DNA of 64,000 nucleotides from CANHVK01 sp044232905 (GCA_044232905.1 JBIIKZ010000003.1:38934-102933), one strand, 5' to 3'; shown: positions 42,318-51,968, counted from the stretch's first letter. Notes: generated by a model from the letters alone, not told the origin. Translations and numbers: made by a program.

Positions 42318-45300
42318 ATGGATTACAAAAAAAGTAACATTTACTTAGGCTGGTTTGTATTTTTAGTTGCAACAATCGTCTATTTCATTACCATTGAAAG
42401 TACAGTAAGTTTATGGGATTGTGGTGAGTACATCACTGCTGCTTACAAATTAGAAGTTGGTCACCCTCCAGGCGCACCTTTGTTTATGTTATTGGGAAGA
42501 TTATTCTCTTTCTTCGCTGCTAAAGAAGACGTAGCGATGTGGATCAACCGTATGTCTGGACTTTCTAGTTCTGGAACGATATTGTTTATGTTCTGGTCGA
42601 TTACAATGTTGGCTAAAAAAATGGCTTTAAAAACAAAACGTACTTTATCTCGTGGTGAACAAATCGCAATTTTAGGTAGTGGTTTTATAGGAGCAATGGC
42701 TTACACATTTACAGATTCTTTCTGGTTCTCCGCTGTTGAGGGTGAGGTATATGCCATGTCTTCGTTGTTTACTGCAATCATCTTCTGGGCAATCTTGAAA
42801 TGGGATGAAGAAACAGAATCTATCAAACATGGCGAATTACAAATGGCTGCTAGTCCTTTGCGTTGGATGATCTTAATCTTGTTCTTATTTGGTTTAGCAA
42901 TTGGGGTCCACTTACTTGGTTTACTTGTGATTCCTGCTATTGCATATGTTGTATATTTCAACCAATCCAAAGATGTTACGTTAAAAGGTTTCTTTATCAC
43001 AGGTATTATTGCTGTATTTACCTTAGGCTTCATTCAAGAAGGAATCATTCCTGGAACGATTTCCTTGGCATCTAAATTTGAAATCGGATTTGTAAATTCC
43101 TTAGGAATGCCTTTTTATATTGGAAGTTTATTCTTCTTTTTATTATTAATTATCGGTTCTATTTTCTTGGTACGTTGGTCTAAGAAAAATGACAAACCTA
43201 TTTTAAATGCTGCTGCATTAGGATTTATTGTATTTCTAATTGGGTATGGATCATTTGCTACCATTGTTATTCGTTCTAGTGCGAACACACCATTGGATGA
43301 GAATGACCCGGAAAATTTAGTTACCCTTCACTCTTACTTGAAACGTGAACAATATGGAAGTTGGCCAGTTCTTTATGGACCATACTATAACTCAGTGATG
43401 AATGAAGATAGAACGACATGGAAAGATCGCTCTGCATTCTACGCACGTCGCTTTGTAGTAACACGTGGCGACCAAGATTTGAAGGCATTTAAAGACAAAG
43501 TAAATGCAGATCAATACGCTAAAAAACAAGGAGTTGGTTACGAGGTAATTGAAAAATATTTTGTAACAAATGAAGAATACCGTAAACAACAAGAGCCTAC
43601 GTATTTACAAAACACCTTTTTCCCACGTATGTATTGGACTGGAGACGCAACAAAATCGGATGCTTACAAAAGCTGGTCGCGTTATGACCCGAAAGAAAAT
43701 GTAGAAGGTGCAGAAATTGGTTCTGATGGACTGCGTTTACCTACTTTCGGTGAAAACTTAACCTTCTTTGCACGTTACCAAATAAATTGGATGTACTGGA
43801 GATATTTCATGTGGAATTTTTCAGGTCGTCAGAATGATATTCAAGGAAACGGAGACGCAATGCGTGGAAACTGGATTAGTGGATTTAGTTCGATAGATAA
43901 AATGCATGTAGGGGAAAATGGCGCAAACGCTCCGTTATATACTTCTGGAAATGAGTCGAACAACAAATTCTTCTTTTTCCCTTTAATTCTAGCAGTTATT
44001 GGAATGTGTTTCCATTTCTACAAAGCGCCTAAAGATGCATTTGTGGTATTGTTAACGTTTATTTTTACAGGACTAGCTATTGTTATCTTCTTGAATCAAA
44101 AACCATTTGAACCAAGAGAGCGTGACTATGCCTATGCAGGTTCTTTTTATGCTTTCTCGATGTGGATTGGACTTTCTGTCTTTGCCTTGTTTGAATTCTC
44201 CAAGGGGATATCAAAAGAGTTATTTAAGAAAATTGGATTTATTGTACTTGGAGGTTTAGTTTTCTTTGGGTTAATTGACATGGGTGATGAAGCGCATACA
44301 GCGAAATTGTCTTGGATTTATATTGCAGTTATCGCCATTTTAATCGTATTTATTGCACACCTACTCGGTAAAAAATCGAAGAATGAAGCACAAGGTGCAG
44401 TTGTGGCGATTTTGTTAACAATCGGAGCACCTTTAATTATGGCAGTTCAAGGATGGGATGACCACGATAGAAGTGACAAAACTTCTGCGCGTGATTTAGC
44501 ATATAACTATTTAGAATCGTGTGGAAAAAATGCCATTCTATTTACCAATGGAGATAATGACACTTTCCCATTATGGTATTTACAAGAGGTTGAAGAAAAA
44601 CGTACGGATGTTCGTGTATGTAATTTATCATTAATGCAAACAGACTGGTATACAGACCAAATGAAAATGAAAGCGTATGATTCTGAACCACTTCCAATCA
44701 AATTTAGAGAGGATCAGATTTTAATGTATGCAGGAAATACGGATCAAGTATATTTCTTGTCTATGTTAGACATGATGAATATGGGAATTTCTAAAGAAAC
44801 ACTATCTAAAATCTATTCGACGAAAATTAAATACAATAAAGCAGCATTTGAGCAAGCATTCCAACAATTCCAAGCAAACAATGCTGCAGTTGTGAATGGT
44901 GTACAAGTAAAAGATCCGTCTTTACAAGCACGTGTAGATGAGATCAAAAAAGTATTTAATACTCCAGTAGCAAAACCAAGCTACAAAAACGTAGAAGAAA
45001 TGATGGGTGCAGCATTGGAATTATTGATGGCGTATTCCAACAGTATGATTCAAGCACCACAAGAACAAATGCAACAATTCAACGAAGGATTAAAAGCTTG
45101 GGAAACAGGATGGGATTATTTACCGATCGATGTAGCAATGGAATTTGTGCGTGATGACAATAACCAATTAAGCAATCAAGGAAGTAAACTTCGCGTATTC
45201 CCATCTAAAGGATTTATTGTACCAGTAAACAAAGAAAATGTTGTTGCATCCGGTATCGTACGTAAAGACAAAGCGAAATACTTACCGAAGGAAATTCGTT

Positions 45301-46394
45301 TTAGTATCGATAAACAAGCACTAACACGTGAACAAGTAATGATGTTAGATGTAATCGCTAACAACGATTGGAAACGTCCAATTTACTTCTCTTCTCCTGG
45401 AGGTTCTGATGTGTCTATTGCTTTATATACAAATGGTTTTGTGAAACAAAATGGTATTGCATATGAATTTACACCGTTACGTGATAATGAGCCTATCGAT
45501 AAAGAAAAGATGTTAGAAAATTTAACGAAAGTGTACAATTTTGGGTTGATGAATAAAAAAGGAGTTTTATCCGATTACTATACACGAAGACATACTTCAC
45601 AATATAGAGATCATTTCTCCCGTTTAGCAGATGCATTTTTACGCGAAGCGGAAGAACTTAAAACAAACAAATCGATTTATCCTGCGCAAATTTCGATGTT
45701 ACGTCAGTCTGGAAATAAACAATCAGCAGATTCATTACAAGAAATTCTAAACGGAGCGGATAAGAAAATTGTAGAAAACAAAAAATTCGCAATTACATTA
45801 ATTAACCGTTCCTTGGAAGTAATGCCTATAGCGAATGTAATTGATTATGGAGAACCAACTCCAAGTCGTGAAAATTATGAAGTTGGTCCTGGTATGATTT
45901 ACCCTGCCTACACAGATGGAACGTTGCATGACTATGTTGGCGTATTATATCGTGCTGGAGACAAAAAACGTGGTGAACAAGTAGCAACGGAAGTAGCAAC
46001 ACAAATTGAAAGTATCTTAAACTACTTTGAATATAGTGATGCACGTTTTTCAATGAGTAATAAAGAAGACTTTGTATCTTCGTTGAACAATTACATGGTA
46101 TTGGCTACATTTACTGCTGATCCAGAAGTTGGAAATGCAAATAGTGTCATTTCAAAACGATTAACAAATAGAATTAACAAATTATACAAAGTTGTAATTC
46201 CTCGTATTTGTTCAGATTTACGTAATGAAGGGTATGCGAGTGCAGATGTGAGTACGTTGAAAGCCCATTTAGAAGCAGTAGCTATTAAATTTGGTTATTT
46301 AGCACGCCCTCAGATGGCTGCTCCGCAAGGTGCACCTCAAGGAGGGCAGCAGTTGACTCCGGAACAGATTCAACAACTAATGCAAGCACAATAA
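42318..46394 (+). CDS. DUF2723 giant membrane protein (GT-C/protein O-mannosyltransferase-like)
   Basis: The 1358-residue protein starts with a DUF2723 domain: STVSLWDCGEYITAAYKLEVGHPPGAP places the conserved acidic pair Asp34 and Glu37 in the first outer loop, as in GT-C glycosyltransferases. About twelve membrane spans lie in residues 10-700. A long soluble region (about 710-1330) contains LFTNGDNDTFPLWYLQEVE, and a Gln/Pro-rich tail ends it. Likely role is transfer of a lipid-linked sugar to proteins or glycans at the envelope. The leader contains a small hairpin TTCTCA / TGAGAA. It is a typical single large Bacteroidota gene. Confidence 0.85.
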   Translation: MDYKKSNIYLGWFVFLVATIVYFITIESTVSLWDCGEYITAAYKLEVGHPPGAPLFMLLGRLFSFFAAKEDVAMWINRMSGLSSSGTILFMFWSITMLAKKMALKTKRTLSRGEQIAILGSGFIGAMAYTFTDSFWFSAVEGEVYAMSSLFTAIIFWAILKWDEETESIKHGELQMAASPLRWMILILFLFGLAIGVHLLGLLVIPAIAYVVYFNQSKDVTLKGFFITGIIAVFTLGFIQEGIIPGTISLASKFEIGFVNSLGMPFYIGSLFFFLLLIIGSIFLVRWSKKNDKPILNAAALGFIVFLIGYGSFATIVIRSSANTPLDENDPENLVTLHSYLKREQYGSWPVLYGPYYNSVMNEDRTTWKDRSAFYARRFVVTRGDQDLKAFKDKVNADQYAKKQGVGYEVIEKYFVTNEEYRKQQEPTYLQNTFFPRMYWTGDATKSDAYKSWSRYDPKENVEGAEIGSDGLRLPTFGENLTFFARYQINWMYWRYFMWNFSGRQNDIQGNGDAMRGNWISGFSSIDKMHVGENGANAPLYTSGNESNNKFFFFPLILAVIGMCFHFYKAPKDAFVVLLTFIFTGLAIVIFLNQKPFEPRERDYAYAGSFYAFSMWIGLSVFALFEFSKGISKELFKKIGFIVLGGLVFFGLIDMGDEAHTAKLSWIYIAVIAILIVFIAHLLGKKSKNEAQGAVVAILLTIGAPLIMAVQGWDDHDRSDKTSARDLAYNYLESCGKNAILFTNGDNDTFPLWYLQEVEEKRTDVRVCNLSLMQTDWYTDQMKMKAYDSEPLPIKFREDQILMYAGNTDQVYFLSMLDMMNMGISKETLSKIYSTKIKYNKAAFEQAFQQFQANNAAVVNGVQVKDPSLQARVDEIKKVFNTPVAKPSYKNVEEMMGAALELLMAYSNSMIQAPQEQMQQFNEGLKAWETGWDYLPIDVAMEFVRDDNNQLSNQGSKLRVFPSKGFIVPVNKENVVASGIVRKDKAKYLPKEIRFSIDKQALTREQVMMLDVIANNDWKRPIYFSSPGGSDVSIALYTNGFVKQNGIAYEFTPLRDNEPIDKEKMLENLTKVYNFGLMNKKGVLSDYYTRRHTSQYRDHFSRLADAFLREAEELKTNKSIYPAQISMLRQSGNKQSADSLQEILNGADKKIVENKKFAITLINRSLEVMPIANVIDYGEPTPSRENYEVGPGMIYPAYTDGTLHDYVGVLYRAGDKKRGEQVATEVATQIESILNYFEYSDARFSMSNKEDFVSSLNNYMVLATFTADPEVGNANSVISKRLTNRINKLYKVVIPRICSDLRNEGYASADVSTLKAHLEAVAIKFGYLARPQMAAPQGAPQGGQQLTPEQIQQLMQAQ

Positions 46395-46399
46395 TGTAT

Positions 46400-46497
46400 A
46401 AATTTAATTCGCTATTTCGTCGTTGATTTTCAAAGTTGTTTCACTCATTTACTTTTGTAAACTCGTTCTACAACTTTTCAATCGCCTCGAACTAACA
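46400..46497 (-). repeat. structured interspersed repeat, copy D
   Basis: Read on the minus strand, this copy has the TCGAGGC box, 22 bases, the core TTTAC-AAAA-GTAAATGAG, 19 bases, and then AACGACGAAATAGC, the same spacings as copy A. The outer stem here is AAAGTTGT / ACAACTTT, different in sequence but fully paired. It faces copy B, 26 bases away. Confidence 0.6.
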
Positions 46498-46522
46498 AAT
46501 TAAATTCACACATGCTAAACAT

Positions 46523-46681
46523 AAGTGCTTCTAAAAATTAGATTTTTTGAGGCAAACAAGAAATTTTAACCTGCTCCCGATAGCTATCGGGATTACATCC
46601 GTAAATGAGAACACGAAGTATCAGCGTAGCTAATTTAAAATTCGCAGTTGAACGAAAAAAAAGCAATTTTTAGAAGTCACG
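46523..46681 (+). repeat. structured interspersed repeat, copy B with nested insertions
   Basis: The arms are GTGCTTCTAAAAATTAGAT at the left and AGCAATTTTTAGAAGTCAC at the right. Inside are GAGGC, the core ATTAC-ATCC-GTAAATGAG, and stem strands AATTTTAA / TTAAAATT. Relative to copies A and D it carries exactly 16 extra bases before the core, the palindrome CCCGATAGCTATCGGG (46576-46591), and 22 extra bases after it. The right arm ends 4 bases before the deacetylase ATG. Confidence 0.65.
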
Positions 46682-46684
46682 TAA

Positions 46685-47299
46685 ATGAAAATATTTAAAA
46701 CCCCAAGTTTCGCAAGAAAAATCTTTTTCAAACGTACTTGGGGTTTTTCTATGGACACCAATGCAGTGTTTTTGACATTTGATGATGGACCTCATCCAGA
46801 CATCACGCCATGGATCTTAGATTATTTAAAAGCAAAAAATATTAAAGCATGTTTTTTCTGTGTCGGTGAAAATGTAAAACGTTATCCTGAAATTTTTAAA
46901 CGTATACTAAACGAAGGCCATCAAGTAGGTAATCATACCATGTACCATACAAAGTCGCACAAAACAACTTTCAAAGCGTATCAAGCAAGTATTGACGAAG
47001 CAGCTGAATATATACCTTCTAACTTATTTAGACCACCCTACGGACGCTTATCATCCTATCGCGCACATAAGTTATCCAAAAAGTATAAGATTATTTTATG
47101 GAGTTGGTTGTCCTACGATTTTGACATGCGTGTTTCCATGGATGAAATTCTTTTGAACGCAGAAAAAAATATTCAAAACGGAGATATACTTGTTTTACAC
47201 GACAATTATAAATTTGCAATCCGACAAAAAGAATTACTTCCTAAATTAGTGAAACTACTTCAGCAAAAAGGATTTAAATTCGGGGAAATTCTGAACTAA
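46685..47299 (+). CDS. polysaccharide deacetylase (NodB family)
   Basis: The 204-residue NodB-fold esterase has motif 1 TFDDGPHPD (catalytic and metal Asp pair), motif 2 HQVGNHTMYH (metal histidines), motif 3 RPPYGR, motif 4 WSWLSYDFD and motif 5 LVLHDNY. It deacetylates N-acetylated sugars in peptidoglycan or another polysaccharide. There is no obvious signal peptide, though the N-terminus is basic and aromatic. The stop codon abuts that of the convergent DUF2480 gene with no gap. A structured repeat occupies its whole leader. Confidence 0.92.
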   Translation: MKIFKTPSFARKIFFKRTWGFSMDTNAVFLTFDDGPHPDITPWILDYLKAKNIKACFFCVGENVKRYPEIFKRILNEGHQVGNHTMYHTKSHKTTFKAYQASIDEAAEYIPSNLFRPPYGRLSSYRAHKLSKKYKIILWSWLSYDFDMRVSMDEILLNAEKNIQNGDILVLHDNYKFAIRQKELLPKLVKLLQQKGFKFGEILN

Positions 47300-47806
47300 C
47301 TACTTTCGTTTGTACACAGGAACTGTAGAACATGGTTCACCGTACATGATCGACTTTGCAATTGGTTGTAATTTTTGAATCAACGTTGTCATCGCAAATT
47401 CTGGAGAAGTGATATCCGAACATCCTTTAATAATAATTCTCCCGTCTATATAATTTGTAACATCCAACGAAAGAATATTTAATGTAATCATTTGTTTTTC
47501 TAAATCTTCCAGTGTACCTACCATAGCCATTTTAGCAACGCCCAACAATTTTGAAGCTACCAACATATATGCCCAAGTTGGAACGATTGCATCCGTAGAA
47601 CAATGTATAAACACAAATTTACTTTTGTAAAGTGACCAATCGTGCGTCGCAATGAAATCTCTAAAATCTTTTTCCTTAAGTACAAGACCTTGCCATAATT
47701 GCTCTGCAATATCTAACGAAAGAATTTGTGAAGCGTCTGGTTTAAAATCTGCCAAATCCATTGAGATTAGGCCGCTTTCTTGTACTTTGTTTCTTATTTC
47801 TTCCAT
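47300..47806 (-). CDS. DUF2480 family protein
   Basis: This 168-residue cytoplasmic protein has ISMDLADF at its start and WQGLVLKEKDFRDFIATHDW, FIHCSTDAIVPTWAYMLV and IIIKGCSDI further in, a pattern I know as DUF2480. The family is limited to Bacteroidota and often sits near Fe-S or phenylacetate-pathway genes. Conserved Cys and Asp suggest metal or cofactor binding, but no function is established. Confidence 0.8.
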   Translation of the reverse strand: MEEIRNKVQESGLISMDLADFKPDASQILSLDIAEQLWQGLVLKEKDFRDFIATHDWSLYKSKFVFIHCSTDAIVPTWAYMLVASKLLGVAKMAMVGTLEDLEKQMITLNILSLDVTNYIDGRIIIKGCSDITSPEFAMTTLIQKLQPIAKSIMYGEPCSTVPVYKRK

Positions 47807-47836
47807 AAATCAATGTGTTAGTCTTTGAATATCTAT

Positions 47837-47868
47837 CACCTCCCTCTATCCCACCTCTGGGAAGGAAG
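47837..47868. repeat. CACCTCCCT-type repeat
   Basis: ATCACCTCCCTCTATCCC followed by ACCTCTGGGAAGG resembles the block at the ZIP gene start (2199-2226) in similar orientation. It lies upstream of the DUF2480 gene. The rest of the 207-base gap down to the aconitase end holds only the aconitase terminator. Confidence 0.45.
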
Positions 47869-47961
47869 TTGTAATTTCAATTAAAAAGTAATATTAAAAA
47901 ATTTCATAGTATAATGATGTAAATATTCAAAATGATTTCGTCAATACTTTTACTAATTAAA

Positions 47962-47995
47962 CAAAAAAGGTCCAGACTTTCGACTGAACCTTTCT
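47962..47995 (-). terminator. terminator of the aconitase gene
   Basis: On the minus strand the stem AAAGGTTCAG / CTGGACCTTT, with one G-U pair, is followed by TTTTG. Confidence 0.8.
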
Positions 47996-48013
47996 CTAAA
48001 AATGTATCAATAA

Positions 48014-50278
48014 TTACGCTTCTTGTAATTTGATTAAGTTTAATGCTGAACCAGCTTTGAACCACTCAATTTGTGAATCGTTGTACGTATGATTCAAGGA
48101 GATATTTTCTTTAGAACCATCTGCGTGAAGAACTTCCAATGTTAAAGGTTTACCTGGAGCAAAATCTACTAAATCTACAAAATTGAACGTATCATCTTGC
48201 TGGATTTTATCGTAGTCAGCCTCGTTAGCGAACGTTAATCCTAACATGCCTTGTTTTTTCAAGTTAGTTTCGTGGATACGCGCAAATGATTTAACGATTA
48301 CCGCACGAACACCTAAATGACGAGGCTCCATTGCAGCGTGCTCTCTCGAAGAACCTTCTCCATAGTTTTGGTCACCTACAACGATAGAAGGGACATCAGC
48401 CGCTTTGTACGCTCTTTGTACAGCAGGAACTTCACCAAACTCACCTGTCAATTGGTTTTTCACTTTGTTTGCTTCTCCAGAGAATGCATTCACAGCACCG
48501 ATCAACATGTTGTTGGAGATGTTATCTAAGTGACCACGGTATTTCAACCATGGACCAGCCATAGAGATATGATCCGTTGTACATTTACCTTGCGCTTTGA
48601 TTAATAATTTAGCACCAGTAATATTTTTCTCATCCCAGATAGGGAAGTTCTCTAATAATTGTAAACGCGAAGAATCTGGAGCAACCGCAATTTGAATCGC
48701 AGAACCATCCTCAGCAGGAGCCTGGTATCCAGCATCTTCTACTGCAAATCCTCTTTTCGGTAATTCGTCACCTGTTGGAGCATGTAATTTTACTTGTTCT
48801 CCTTTGTCGTTTGTCAAGGTATCTGTTAATGGATTGAATCCTAAATCACCAGCAATTGCTAATGCAGCAACCATTTCTGGAGAAGCTACGAATGCGTGTG
48901 TATTTGGGTTACCATCTGCTCTTTTAGAGAAGTTACGGTTGAATGAGTGAATAATAGTATTTTTCTCTCCTTTTTCAGCACCTGTACGATCCCATTGACC
49001 GATACATGGACCACAAGCATTTGTAAATACTTTCGTTCCTAATTTTTCAAATGTATCGATGAAACCATCACGCGCTATTGTGTAACGTACTTGTTCCGAT
49101 CCTGGGTTGATTCCAAATTCTGCTTTAGAAACTAAACCGTTTGCAACTGCTTGTTCTACAATAGATGCAGCACGCGCGATATCTTCATAGGAAGAGTTTG
49201 TACAAGAACCGATTAATCCCCACTCAACTTTCAAAGGCCATCCGTTTGCTTCCGCTTCCGCTTTTAATTGAGAGATTGGTGTACCTCTATCTGGCGTGAA
49301 AGGACCATTTACGTGTGGTTCTAATGTATTTAAGTCGATTGTAATTACTTGGTCAAAATAAGCTTCTGGATTATCATACACTTCTTTATCTCCAGTTAAG
49401 TAATCTGCAATTTTATCCGCAGCATCTACTACTTCTTGACGACCAGTAGCCGCTAAGTAACGACGCATAGAATCATCGTAACCAAATGTAGAAGTTGTTG
49501 CTCCGATTTCAGCACCCATGTTACAGATTGTACCTTTTCCAGTACAAGAAAGAGAAATAGCACCTTCACCGAAATATTCTACGATAGCACCAGTACCACC
49601 TTTTACAGTTAAGATATCAGCAACTTTAAGGATAACGTCTTTTGCAGACGTCCATCCGTTTAATTTTCCGGTTAATTTAATACCGATCAACTTTGGGAAT
49701 TTCAACTCCCAAGCCATACCAGCCATCACGTCAACCGCATCCGCACCACCAACACCGATCGCAACCATTCCCAGTCCACCTGCATTTACAGTATGAGAAT
49801 CTGTTCCAATCATCATTCCTCCAGGGAATGCATAGTTTTCTAATACTACTTGGTGGATGATACCTGCTCCTGGTTTCCAGAAACCGATTCCGTATTTACT
49901 AGAAATAGAAGAAAGAAATGTAAATACTTCGTTGTTTTGATTTAAAGAGTCTTGTAAATCTTTTGTTGCACCAACTTTCGCTTGGATCAAGTGATCTGCG
50001 TGAACTGTGGAAGGTACAGCAACTTGTTTTTTACCAGCTTGCATGAATTGTAACAAAGCCATTTGCGCTGTAGCATCTTGCATTGCAACTCTATCTGGTG
50101 CGAAATCTACATACGACTTCCCTCTTTCGAAAGCAGTTGTAGCGTTTCCATCCCACAAGTGAGCATAAAGAATTTTTTCTGAAAGTGTTAAAGGTTTGTT
50201 TACTACTTTTCTAGCAGCGTCGATACGCTCTGGGAATTTCGCGTAAACCTTTTTAATCATGTCTAAATCAAAAACCAT
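48014..50278 (-). CDS. aconitate hydratase, mitochondrial-type
   Basis: This 754-residue TCA cycle enzyme interconverts citrate and isocitrate through a 4Fe-4S cluster. Cluster ligands are Cys359 (IGSCTNSS) and Cys422/Cys425 (ACGPCIGQW). Substrate motifs MIGTDSHTVNAGG and YGEGSSREHAA are intact. The sequence and length resemble the eukaryotic mitochondrial ACO2 branch more than E. coli AcnA (about 890) or AcnB (about 865). It is monocistronic, with its own -7 box and terminator. Confidence 0.95.
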   Translation of the reverse strand: MVFDLDMIKKVYAKFPERIDAARKVVNKPLTLSEKILYAHLWDGNATTAFERGKSYVDFAPDRVAMQDATAQMALLQFMQAGKKQVAVPSTVHADHLIQAKVGATKDLQDSLNQNNEVFTFLSSISSKYGIGFWKPGAGIIHQVVLENYAFPGGMMIGTDSHTVNAGGLGMVAIGVGGADAVDVMAGMAWELKFPKLIGIKLTGKLNGWTSAKDVILKVADILTVKGGTGAIVEYFGEGAISLSCTGKGTICNMGAEIGATTSTFGYDDSMRRYLAATGRQEVVDAADKIADYLTGDKEVYDNPEAYFDQVITIDLNTLEPHVNGPFTPDRGTPISQLKAEAEANGWPLKVEWGLIGSCTNSSYEDIARAASIVEQAVANGLVSKAEFGINPGSEQVRYTIARDGFIDTFEKLGTKVFTNACGPCIGQWDRTGAEKGEKNTIIHSFNRNFSKRADGNPNTHAFVASPEMVAALAIAGDLGFNPLTDTLTNDKGEQVKLHAPTGDELPKRGFAVEDAGYQAPAEDGSAIQIAVAPDSSRLQLLENFPIWDEKNITGAKLLIKAQGKCTTDHISMAGPWLKYRGHLDNISNNMLIGAVNAFSGEANKVKNQLTGEFGEVPAVQRAYKAADVPSIVVGDQNYGEGSSREHAAMEPRHLGVRAVIVKSFARIHETNLKKQGMLGLTFANEADYDKIQQDDTFNFVDLVDFAPGKPLTLEVLHADGSKENISLNHTYNDSQIEWFKAGSALNLIKLQEA

Positions 50279-50300
50279 GGTATACTTATTTTGTTTATTT

Positions 50301-50308
50301 CAAATTTA
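50301..50308 (-). promoter_or_regulatory. -7 element of the aconitase gene
   Basis: The minus strand reads TAAATTTG, an exact TAnnTTTG match, 22 bases before the ATG. Confidence 0.6.
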
Positions 50309-50355
50309 CTACGCGAATTTAAGGAGATTTTTTGAGGGAAGGAAGGGATTTAAGG

Positions 50356-50411
50356 AAATTCTCTTACTTTTTTCTGGCCAAAAAAGTAAGCAAAAAGGCC
50401 TGTCGCTTCGG
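50356..50411 (-). repeat. second copy of the CTTACTTTTTT interspersed repeat
   Basis: Inverted halves CTTACTTTTTT and AAAAAAGTAAG lie around CTGGCC (50363-50390), followed by AAAAAGGCC and TGTCGCTT. Its reverse complement aligns with about 3097-3155, differing at only a few positions. The remaining gap (50412-50531) upstream of the 39-codon gene shows nothing clear. Confidence 0.65.
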
Positions 50412-50531
50412 ACTAATACGTTTCGTGTGTACTTCGATTTGGTTTTGGGGAATGTATAACTTTTATTTGGAGTGGTTTTTCAAGATGTAATTAAACGTAC
50501 CTTACCCCATTAAAAATATATATCAAATAAG

Positions 50532-50651
50532 ATGGCTGGAGAAAAAGGAGTAAAAGAAAAAGGTAAAAAGGTACCTGAAAAAACATTGAAAGAAAAAAGA
50601 GCGGCGAAAGACGCTAAGAAAAAAGAAAAAAATTCCAATTCTTCGTTGTAA
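50532..50651 (+). CDS. 39-residue Lys/Glu-rich small protein
   Basis: The frame begins MAGEKGVKEKGKKVPEKTLK and ends KKKEKNSNSSL. About 40 percent of residues are lysine. A perfect 16-base terminator stem overlaps its stop codon, as expected for a real transcript end. It lies divergent from aconitase and convergent to ald. No family is named; I have the impression that short Lys-rich proteins like this recur in Bacteroidota. Function is unknown. Confidence 0.6.
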   Translation: MAGEKGVKEKGKKVPEKTLKEKRAAKDAKKKEKNSNSSL

Positions 50652-50687
50652 CAAAAAAGCCAATCCGAAAAGATTGGCTTTTTTGTT
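50650..50687. terminator. terminator of the 39-codon gene
   Basis: A perfect 16-base stem AACAAAAAAGCCAATC / GATTGGCTTTTTTGTT has loop CGAAAA. It can also serve the convergent ald gene, whose stop is 60 bases away. Confidence 0.9.
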
Positions 50688-50747
50688 ACTTATATTTTTA
50701 CGTAACTCGTCGATTCGTTAAACAATTGGTGACTGAGACTCTCGGGG

Positions 50748-51968
50748 TCACATCCCTAACATCAACAATTCGATCGATTTATATTTCAGATCAAAAACCC
50801 TTCCAAGTACTTCACTTGTCAATGTACCTTTATACATATAAACTCCAGATCGGAAACCTTTGTCGTCTTTAATTAATTCTTTACACCCACCTCTATTTCC
50901 CATTTCCAATAAAATTGGCGCGAAAATATTAGACAAAGCAAAAGATGCTGTTCTTGGAACACGGGAAGCAATATTTGGCACGCAATAATGTACTACACCA
51001 TGTTTTACAAAAGTAGGATTCTTATGATTCGTTACACGGGAAGTTTCAACACATCCACCTTGATCAATACTAACATCTATTATAACAGAACCTGGTTTCA
51101 TTTCCTGGATCATTTCTTCGGTTACAATACAAGGAGTTCTACCTAAAGGAGCACGAACTGCTCCAATCACAACATCTGCACGCTTAATCGATTTTGCTAA
51201 AACTTTTGGCTGTAAAACAGAAGTAAATACGCGACGCCCTAAATTATTTTGTAATCTTCTCAAACGCGATAAAGAACTATCAAACAATCTTACAGAAGCA
51301 CCTAATCCCATTGCTGCTCTTACAGCATATTCTCCAACAATTCCAGCGCCTAAAATAACCACTTCTGCAGGTTGAACGCCCGCAATACCTCCTAACATTA
51401 CTCCCTTACCGGTTTCGAAATTAGAAAGTAATTCTGCTGCAATTGTTATCGAAGTAGTACCAGCAATTTCTCCCATCGTTCGAACAACTGGATAAGAACC
51501 ATCTTCATCTTGTATGTAATCCCAAGCAATTGCTGTAATTTTTTTCTGCATCAATTTTTGAAGAATCTCTTTTGGCTGAACAGATAACTGCAATGCAGAT
51601 ATTAAGGTTTGTCCACCAGTCATTAGCTCTACTTCCTCTTCATTTGGTGGAGCTACTTTAAAAATGATATCACATTTATAAATTTCTGCAGGATCATAAC
51701 AAATTTCTGCTCCTGCTTCCGAATATTCATTATCTGTAAAATTGGAATTTTCACCACTTTTTGTTTCAATTTTCACACGATGTCCGTTAGAGACTAATAA
51801 AGAAACTGCTTCCGGAGCAAGAGAAACTCGACGTTCCTGAAAAGTTGTTTCTTTAGGAATCCCAATATGTAAGCTTCCTTTTTTCTTTTTAATTTCGAGC
51901 ATTTCCACTTGTGGTAACAAACCACTTTCTTTGATTAATGCTTTTAATAAATCCGGATTAGTCTTCAT
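50748..51968 (-). CDS. ald: alanine dehydrogenase
   Basis: This 406-residue NAD-dependent enzyme interconverts alanine and pyruvate plus ammonia. It has IGIPKETTFQERRVSLAP at the substrate domain, the Rossmann motif VILGAGIVGEYAVRAAMGLGA, ADVVIGAVRAPLGRTP and VDVSIDQGGCVETS. It carries an N-terminal extension of about 35 residues compared with the roughly 370-residue Bacillus enzyme, as is usual in flavobacteria. It overlaps tsaE by 11 bases. Confidence 0.92.
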   Translation of the reverse strand: MKTNPDLLKALIKESGLLPQVEMLEIKKKKGSLHIGIPKETTFQERRVSLAPEAVSLLVSNGHRVKIETKSGENSNFTDNEYSEAGAEICYDPAEIYKCDIIFKVAPPNEEEVELMTGGQTLISALQLSVQPKEILQKLMQKKITAIAWDYIQDEDGSYPVVRTMGEIAGTTSITIAAELLSNFETGKGVMLGGIAGVQPAEVVILGAGIVGEYAVRAAMGLGASVRLFDSSLSRLRRLQNNLGRRVFTSVLQPKVLAKSIKRADVVIGAVRAPLGRTPCIVTEEMIQEMKPGSVIIDVSIDQGGCVETSRVTNHKNPTFVKHGVVHYCVPNIASRVPRTASFALSNIFAPILLEMGNRGGCKELIKDDKGFRSGVYMYKGTLTSEVLGRVFDLKYKSIELLMLGM

